The translations under genes and the position numbers were made by a program. Below, piece after piece: positions 54,601 to 64,000 of a DNA stretch of 64,000 nucleotides. The DNA comes from Mesotaenium endlicherianum (Eukaryota; Streptophyta; Zygnematophyceae; Zygnematales; Mesotaeniaceae). The notes beneath the pieces were generated by a model, which did no database searches, had not been told where the DNA came from, and saw only the letters and a program-made list of their open reading frames with translations. The stretch's first letter is position 1; each line of letters opens with the position of its first letter. The stretch covers positions 707,002-771,001 of the forward strand of contig WELA01009360.1 of assembly GCA_009602735.1 (NCBI GenBank), given 5' to 3'.

Positions 54601-55245
54601 CCTCCCGGAGATGTGGGTGCTATCACAGGCCTCTTCTTGATGTAGGGATGAGGTATTTTTTCCGCATGCGAGCTAGAGCTTCTTTTGGAACCTCTCTTTA
54701 GGCCACCGTTGGACGACGTCAGCAGGTCACAGCCGTGTGCCTATTTGCCATTCTATGCACGTCCACCTAAGCACGTCCATGTGTAGCCTTGTGCACGCCA
54801 TTGGTCCTCGCAGAGTATACGTCCGTGAATTTGCAGCCTACCTGTCGCGCACGACTGACACCTGTCTTGTCTGCAGGGGGTTACGCATGCAGATCTTGGA
54901 GCTGGTGAAGGCCGATGGCGGGCGGCAGGCGGGCCTCGGCTGCCAGTCCTTCCTCCTGCAGGTGTGCCCTCTTGACCTCGTGCATGCACTCTACGGCACG
55001 CTCGTCCGCTCGCCACGTGGCACGCCCTCTGCCCTCTAGCACCCCCACACGCATGACGTGGGAGGATTTCGACTTCTTGTGTGCCCCCTGGCACCCCTGG
55101 GGTGTCATGTTGTGTGTTGCCTAGAAAAGGAGGCAAAGGGATGTCTAGAAGGTGCTGGCGGCTTTCATGCAGCACCTTAGGCCCCTGTGGGCTGTAGTCC
55201 AATGGTAGGGTTAGCTCACGAGAGCCTGTTTGACTGAATTTTCCT
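54601..55245. other. Unassigned GC-rich DNA
   Basis: Includes a plus-strand acceptor-like TTGTCTGCAG (about 54870) followed by an open stretch to 55039, and ORFs on the minus strand. I cannot tell which strand, if any, is coding. Confidence 0.3.
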
Positions 55246-55350
55246 GCTTCAGCTGGCAGGCAGGTAGGGCGGGCAGGCAGGCAGGTAGGCAGGTAGGCAG
55301 GTAGGGCGGGCAGGCAGGCAGGTAGGCAGGTAGGCAGGTAGGCAAGTTGG
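55246..55350. repeat. GGCAGGTA tetranucleotide-type minisatellite
   Basis: Tandem GGCA/GGTA units. A related GGCT run is at 55487-55530 and CTGC runs at 55938-55985. Confidence 0.85.
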
Positions 55351-57597
55351 CTGGCTACCTGAATTACTTGTCTGCAGGGATGCCTGGCAGAGCCCACCGG
55401 GTTAAAGTGGACCGGGAGGTGGGGGAGAAGAGAGGGGTGGAAGGCGCGCATGCTTGTACTTGCACCCTGGATTTCTGGTGTGCTTCCTGGCTGGCCGGCT
55501 GGTCGGCTGGCTGGCTGGCTGGCTGGTCCTGCTCCACCCCCCCGTGGATACACGCCCATCGTGAGGTTGGGATCGTCGCTTAGTTGATGCTTGGGAACAA
55601 TCACAACTGCCGCCACATCCACCGCTAGCCCGTGCTCGACTCCTCGCCGCCAGGCAGGCTGGCAGGCAGACAGGGCCCTTTGATCCTGTCATCTGCGCAT
55701 TGGGCGAGCCAATTTGCACACAGTCCAAGTACGCCGTTGCAGCCTGCAGAGCCAGCAAGCAATCAAGCGAGTACGCAGGCCAGCGTCTGCGGACACAACG
55801 TGCCATTTTGGTTGCTTGGATGCTCGGCCGCGCTCGGCTGACTCCCTGGCTGACGGCCTGATTGGCGAGGTGCACGGGCTGACACATTGCAGCATGGCTG
55901 CGCAACTGCTCTTCTGCTTCTCTCCCTCCTCCCCTGCCCACCTGCCTGCCTGCCTGCTTGCCTGCCTGCCTATGTGCCTGTCTGCATAGCTGCCTCACTT
56001 TTTGGACTACTTAGCCGCCTGGCTGCCAAACTGACCAGCTTCATGCACGAGGGTGGGTGCGCGGGTAAGCGCGCAGCTCTGCAGCGGGACCAACGACGCG
56101 TCGCCGGGCTGGTAGCTGGGAAAGAGAGGCCTACACGAAGTTGACCAAGTCGCCGTGTTCGCACGCGTGTACCAAGGCGGCAGTCTACGTTTGCATGTCT
56201 TTCATAGGTGGTACGAATGAGGACTCAATCCGCTTCGGCCACACCTTCAGAGCTATCAACCAATGGATCATGTCTCGTGCACGAGCATGATCGATTTAAA
56301 AATTAGCTCGAAGTATGGGGGGCATGGGGGCATGCATGGGGGTAAAAGTTGCCGCTTTTGCCAGCCTTTCAATTTGACCCACTCTCTCGAATAGTACGCA
56401 TATTTCTCCCTGGCTTCTATTGAATGCCGCACAGGATTGCGCTTTGAATGTTTGAAATTTCATACATTTTCACATAATCTATCACATAATGATAAGAGAT
56501 TTATAGAGATAATGCAGGTATGAATCAAAGTAGTAGAATACAAGTGCTTCGAGTGCGCGCGTAGGTAGGGACTAGGCTAGGACTGGACTGGACACTAGAC
56601 TAGCACTTATCAGCTGCCTCTATGACTCTTTTTAACCTAATCTTATACTAAACTTAACTGCATGTATTCTCTTTAGGATAACTATCTGATAAAGCTTCAA
56701 TCTGTACAAATATCAAACTGAGCTCTTTGATGCTACTGCACATTTGTGCTCCTCTCTAGGTAGTGACAGTACGCTTTAGCATGGACTATCATGGAGCATT
56801 TTTGCTGACTTTGCAGATAGTGTAGGGACTATTTTGTGATGCTCAAATTGCAATCTATGGGATCTATACAGGGTGGGTGGGTGGGCTATAGCAGCACTGT
56901 GTAAATGCACTGCTATGAGTCTGTCATCTTGTTCTGCTGCTTATGTAGAGAGAGAAAATACTCGAAATCTTCTTGGAGAGTTCTCGAGAGAGACTGCTTG
57001 ATCTGCAGAATTTAGAAGTTATATATTTGCATCTGCATTGAGTTGAAAATGTACGAAATTTCTGCACTCTTCAAACTTCAATTTGACACACGTCTCAAAT
57101 TGATAGTATTTCATATATTAGAAACCTTTCAAAGTTCAGCCTTACGGTCCCCCAATCCGAGGAGTTTTTCCGCGTGGCTCGACAGAGATCACCTGACAGA
57201 ACACCAAGTGGAAACTTCTATGGGGAACTGAGCTGACCAGACCTGGGGACCAGAGGACCCTGAGAGGACCAACCAGGACAAGGAACAGGTCCAAAGTAGG
57301 TCCAAGTAAGTCAAAGAACTGAATGTTTTTAGTCAAAGAAAGTCTGAAAATGTAATTCATAGTGAACCACTAAGTGCTTCGGGCTCGGAGCCTGGAGGAT
57401 GTTGGAGCAGCGTTGGACTGGCGTTGGATCCCACTGGAGACCATTGCCCCCAGACGTGACCAGAGCAGACCAGAGGCTATCGAGTCCATTCATCAACAGG
57501 AATCGACGTTACAAAGAGGGAACAGGCTTACGTATGTGGCCCCACTTGCCACATTTGGCCCTGAAACGGCCCCCGAGCCATAGTTATGCCTCTCCAA
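55351..57597. other. Intergenic DNA up to the PCNA promoter
   Basis: Contains the GGCT and CTGC runs noted above. From about 56200 it is AT-richer. Small ORFs only, no recognised gene. Confidence 0.4.
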
Positions 57598-57791
57598 TTT
57601 TAGGCGGGACCTGGAGGCTTTGCCAATTTTCCCTCCGCTTTGGTCGCGAGTCGCCGAGTGGACGTATATAGCACCAACTTTTTTTTTGTAAATTTTCATC
57701 TCTCCTGTTTGGCGGGAACATTCGAAGCCCCAGATAAGACGAGACGAGACGGAGTACCTCGAACAGACCATTATATCTCAGCTTTGGGCCT
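57598..57791 (+). promoter_or_regulatory. PCNA promoter with E2F-like and site II elements
   Basis: A canonical E2F site TTTGGCGGGAA at 57708-57718 (about 240 bp before the ATG), a second GGCGGGA core in TTTTAGGCGGGACC at 57598-57611, and TGGGCCT (plant site II type) at 57785-57791. E2F and site II elements drive plant PCNA in S phase, so the set fits the gene downstream. Confidence 0.7.
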
Positions 57792-57941
57792 TGCATCTGG
57801 CATCAGTCAGCAGTCTATTTCTTTTCAGTGTCGTCTTGAACCTACCTGTATCTTGCACTAGCAGCTATTTGTCTGTGACCAACGTATCTCCATTCTTTGT
57901 GAGCTCAAACAAGTTTCGTTTTCAAGGTTACTTACGCATAA

Positions 57942-60326
<2,385 letters not shown>

Positions 60327-61850
60327 TTGAGGTACTGGTACGAGGTAATACTGTAAATGTAGTCACTAGAATTCGAGTTCATAAAAAGGATCCTCCGCTT
60401 CAAACTCTCAGACCATCTTAGTTATCCTTCAGTATTGAGGATGTAAAGCATGAGCGAGATGAAAAAGGAGACCTTCTAAACTTAGAACTAGATAGATAGA
60501 TTCGTTAGTATTGAAGGTAATCATGCATGTACTCGCCTACTTGCACATGCAGTGGATGGGGAGATGATGTAGTCTTGTACAGAAAGCTTACATCATTCTA
60601 TGATGGTTATTTGATTTCGTGTTCTTTTCTTTATTGGATAAGCATGCATCTTAAGGGCCTCGCTGACCAATATTCATTGTTTATACAAGTGATTTTTGCT
60701 TACTAATATAGCTACTTAACTGCATGAACAAACAGCCTGAGCTACTGACAGCAAAAAAATGGCTTGGACTAGAACTTGCCAGATTTTCTTTAAAATCTGT
60801 ACACATGTGCTTCCCTTGCCTGCGACATACGTTATTGTTATCGCCAGTCGGCAGTGATGGACGAAAACGAAATGTGAAACCAGAGAGAAAGATGCCTCTG
60901 GTACAACAATTGTGGCAGAGCCCAGAGGAAACACTCGTTTGATAAGATTAAGGAGCTCAATAGTTGCCCTCTTCTTTGACATGGTGTTTCACGCATCAGG
61001 ATACGAGCTCCTTGACAAGCTGCAATTGCACAAAATTATGGCCGCACATCCACTACTACACGCCTTTATGGTATGATCTACTACTAGCAGAAACCGAGCG
61101 TGAATGCTGGGCTGAGACACGCCGTATCAGCTATTAGGCGGTGATCGTCAGTCATATCATATGACACCCTGTGGCACATTTTATCCGACACTGACGACTG
61201 TTAGAGCCAATGAGAGAGCCAATGAGGTGCCTCCTTGTTCGCCACATGAAAAAGAGGACTATACGACCTCCCTCATGACATTAAGTCTTCATGAGACGAC
61301 CTACCCGCTTGCGTCATTCACCTGCCTGGTTCAATTATCGATGATATACACCAGGACAGGGCGATCACATCACCGGCTACCCATACAGAATTGTGAGGAG
61401 ACACAATTATGAGACAACCAAGGAAAGATATGCTTGATGGGCACCTGCTACATGAGTACCATCATCCCAGTGCTCAACACTTGAATGGGATACACAATGT
61501 TCCTGTTGCACCATGTAGTAACATCTCAACAAACCGAAACTTTCGAAAGCCCACAATGAGTCAAACATAGGATGCATGCGAGATGTTAGCACAGGGCTGG
61601 GCTGGGCTGGGGCTGCCATGGCCCAGTGCAGTGTGCAAGAATTGGCCGCCATTCAATAGGACACTAAAGCAACTGTTTGACAAGGAAAAAGTGGTGCCAA
61701 CTTGCCATCTTAGCCCACTAGTGAACATTCAACTGACAAATTTTTATCCCGTAAATCTGACGTAAACGCATATATACACAAAATGACTCACACATCATCA
61801 TACGCGGCCGACAGCCAGCTGTACAGGGCTGCGGCTCCTACGTCGTTGCT
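60327..61850. other. PCNA 3' flank and intergenic DNA
   Basis: No credible ORF longer than about 90 codons. Includes the PCNA 3' UTR. Confidence 0.45.
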
Positions 61851-62339
61851 ATGCCATCTCTGCCAATCCCGTCGGACCAAACGTACTCCGCTGCCCGCCT
61901 AAGCCTCAAAAGCGACCCCTTGGACTATCGAATGACAGCTCGCCTTCTGCCGTTTCAAGGAAGGTGCACCTCTAGAACCGCCCGCTTTACTGCTGCCACA
62001 TGCCCGCCTCCGTGTGGTCGATGCCTTGGAGGTCGGGCCGAGGGCACCGGCATCTGGAGGGGGGAACAACCACCCCATGTCGCTCTGCAGCCAGAAGAAC
62101 GCCACAACAGAGCAAGGAACTGGGTGAGATACGCCTGAGGAAAAGCACACAAGAGGATAGCCCTGGACCACGAAACAGACTCTGCTTGGGAGCTATTTGG
62201 ATCAACAGGTGGCAGATGACGAGCGTGCGCACGCAGCACGAGCATCATCGAGGACGACGACGCCGACGACGGCGGCTGGCAGCGCCACACACCAGAAGGA
62301 GCGCCTGGGTCTGGCGTTACGCGCAAAAACTCTACATGC

Positions 62340-63638
62340 CTACACTTGCAAGGCAGCTGCAGCTGCAGGCTGCAGCGAAAAGGCACACCGGCGGCATCCC
62401 ACAGCATCTGCAAGCGAGACTGGATGGACAGCTTCCGAGCTTGACAGGCCGGCATCGCACCGGAAGAACCGCAAGATTTTCCTCCCACCCAGCATTGACG
62501 AGTCCCAGTCAGCGGATCCGTCGACGCCAGCGTCATCGAGCAAGCTGCCGCGCAGCCCCGGAGGAGCAAGGCGACAAAAGACAGGAGTCGCTTGTCGGGC
62601 GCTCACCGGCATCGCTTCAGCAGAGAGGTGCTCAAAGAGAGCGCCGAATGCTCTCCCACCACTAGGAGCTCCAGTCGCCGCAGCGTTATCGGCCGCCACA
62701 TGATTGTGCCCACGGCTGCCGCCCCTTCCCTGAGCCTTCCTGCTGGCCTTCCGCGAACCGTGTCCAGGCGTCACACCGTCCCCGAGTCCCGCACCACCGC
62801 CAGCAGCCGTTGCAGCCGTAGCCGCAGCCACAGTCGGCGCCGCTGTGGTGTGCGTTGCGGCGGAAGGAGCAGGCTGGCAAGGCGGCGGCGGCAGCAGCTC
62901 CTCTGCAGGGGCAGACGCGCCGCCGCTGAGGCGGAAGAAGCCGCCCAGCGACATGCTGGAATCGAGCATGAGGAGGTGGTGGCCGGAGGACTCCGCGGGG
63001 AGGGGCAATGCCTCGCCGCCGCCGCGGCTGCCGCCATCTGGCACGGCCGACAGGCTTATTCCCATGGAGCCCAGCGAGTCCGGCTGCGCACCCGCAGTTG
63101 GCAAGCAGCAGGGTAAGGAGGAGGCTGAAGGAGAAGGCGAAGGGGCAGGAAAGGAGGCAGAAGCCCATCCGGCCAGTTGTGGTGGCAGCTCGGAAGGTGC
63201 CCTGCCTGCTGCCGCGGTCGCGGTGGATGCAAAGAAGAGAACAATCACAGCATGCGCTCGGGCAACGGGAAACCGAGGAGATGCGCGCTGTCGCTCGGCA
63301 CCCGTCGCAACAAGGCCAGATAGCGGCGTCTTCTCGCCAGGCCTAAGAGAAAACATCCTGGGGCTCACCCAGTAGAGTTCCAGGGGCATGCTGTCCCGCA
63401 GCGGGGCAGGGTACGACGACGACGGTGGCGGCGACGAAGGCCTCTCCTCCTCCTCCCGCGCGTCCCCCCTGTGCTCCCTCTTCTGGAAGGAGGTGTGGGC
63501 GAGAGCTTCCTCTGCCTCCGCTGGAGCTTCTGCTGCTGCAGCTGCATTACTCTGCAGAAGAAAAGGCCTGTCGCCTGCGCCGGGCGCCGCCTCCGCCTGC
63601 TGTTGACCACCAGGCGGTGCTTGGGGTCAGTAGAGAGT
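62340..63638 (-). CDS. Hypothetical Ala/Ser/Gly/Pro-rich protein, probable large exon
   Basis: On the minus strand one frame is open from about 63638 to the stop at 62340 (an ATG at 63389 gives 349 residues). It is low-complexity with some non-repetitive islands (SMSLGGFFRLSGG, GRAFGALFEHLSAEAMPVSA, SMLGGRKILRFFRCD). No domain recognised. GC-rich sequence also leaves other frames open, so coding is uncertain. The islands and an acceptor-like CAACAG near 63605 favour an exon of a larger gene. Confidence 0.4.
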
Positions 63639-63639
63639 G

Positions 63640-64000
63640 AGAGTATGAAACAGATGGCACTATCTCCTGAGCTCCCATGGCAACCACGGCAGGACCCAAA
63701 GCTGCACGCTCGGAGGGATGGCTGGGCAGGGAGGCCCACAAATGGCAGGCAGCCTCCTCCACAGAGCTGATGAGGGACCTGCCTGACTGTCAGAGTAATA
63801 CTCGACTATCATACCGCACACATATGCGGGCACGTGTGTATCTCTCTCTCTTTCTCTCTCCTTGGCTTGCATTCTGTCTGTCTCTTCTTTATGATTGTAA
63901 GAGTGTGCATGTGAGTATGTCTGTGTGTGTGTGCGTGTGTGTGTGGCGGCCGCGGCAACAGCGGTGGTGGTGGTGGTGGTGGTGGTTTTTCTTTTGGGGG
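63640..64000. repeat. Right edge with simple repeats
   Basis: TC-rich run at 63838-63862, (GT)n at about 63901-63943 and (GGT)n at 63963-63986. No gene seen in the last 360 bp. Confidence 0.7.

Noticed and set aside
54293-54640. Pro/Ser/Leu-rich ORFs across the polypyrimidine tract
   Set aside because: Pure C/T repeat read in three frames, low complexity only.
61161-61652. Small ORFs downstream of PCNA
   Set aside because: No domain, no splice context and no composition bias that supports coding.

Overview
This is a eukaryotic nuclear window dominated by mobile DNA. It carries two spliced host genes of clear green-lineage type: a five-exon PCNA gene (57954-60326, +) and a three-exon organellar-type ribosomal protein S16 gene (39257-40739, +). 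Plant-type initiator-tRNA primer sites, chromodomain Ty3/gypsy elements and a DNMT3-like methyltransferase inside a gypsy-type retroelement point to a streptophyte green alga. DNMT-carrying gypsy elements have been reported from charophytes. A large repeat-rich charophyte such as Chara is my best guess, but this is inference.

Layout. 1-36640 is a degenerate satellite with monomers of about 190-197 bp. It runs in reverse orientation to about 11590 and forward after that, and it is split by nested retroelements. Two of these, 2725-11152 (called SDR-1 here) and 15280-36025 (SDR-2), share an unusual layout. Repeat A is at the left end, and B-A-B follows in order at the right end (A1 ... B1 A2 B2). 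This is the split direct repeat layout of PAT/TOC1-like elements, not ordinary LTRs. SDR-1 carries gag, a long alanine-rich repetitive region and a retropepsin-like domain, but no RT. SDR-2 carries gag, retropepsin, a DNMT3-like cytosine methyltransferase, RT, RNase H, a DDE integrase and a C-terminal PHD finger. It is decayed and is interrupted by a full-length chromovirus (18549-27301, minus strand, Chromo-A) and by two nested solo LTRs (29385-30691). Chromo-A has intact gag, pol and a third ORF in the env position, with a textbook branch site and 3' splice site just upstream of its start codon.

From 36640 to 43653 comes lower-copy DNA with an AT-rich spacer, a Mutator-like TIR element (37594-38617), the S16 gene and a broken coiled-coil coding relic. 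A second chromovirus (43654-49833, Chromo-B) is complete with LTRs and target duplication but has several lesions. A proline-rich ORF (about 50080-50910) abuts a truncated gypsy element on the minus strand (50911-53811, Gypsy-C). From 53813 to 64000 there are simple repeats, the PCNA gene with E2F-like promoter sites, and a GC-rich hypothetical exon near the right end.

How it fits together. The host genes supply DNA replication (PCNA) and organelle translation (S16). Everything else records successive insertions. Satellite came first, then the SDR elements, then Chromo-A and solo LTR B inside SDR-2, then another LTR B inside that one. Four single N characters mark assembly joins, and two of them have duplicated flanks.
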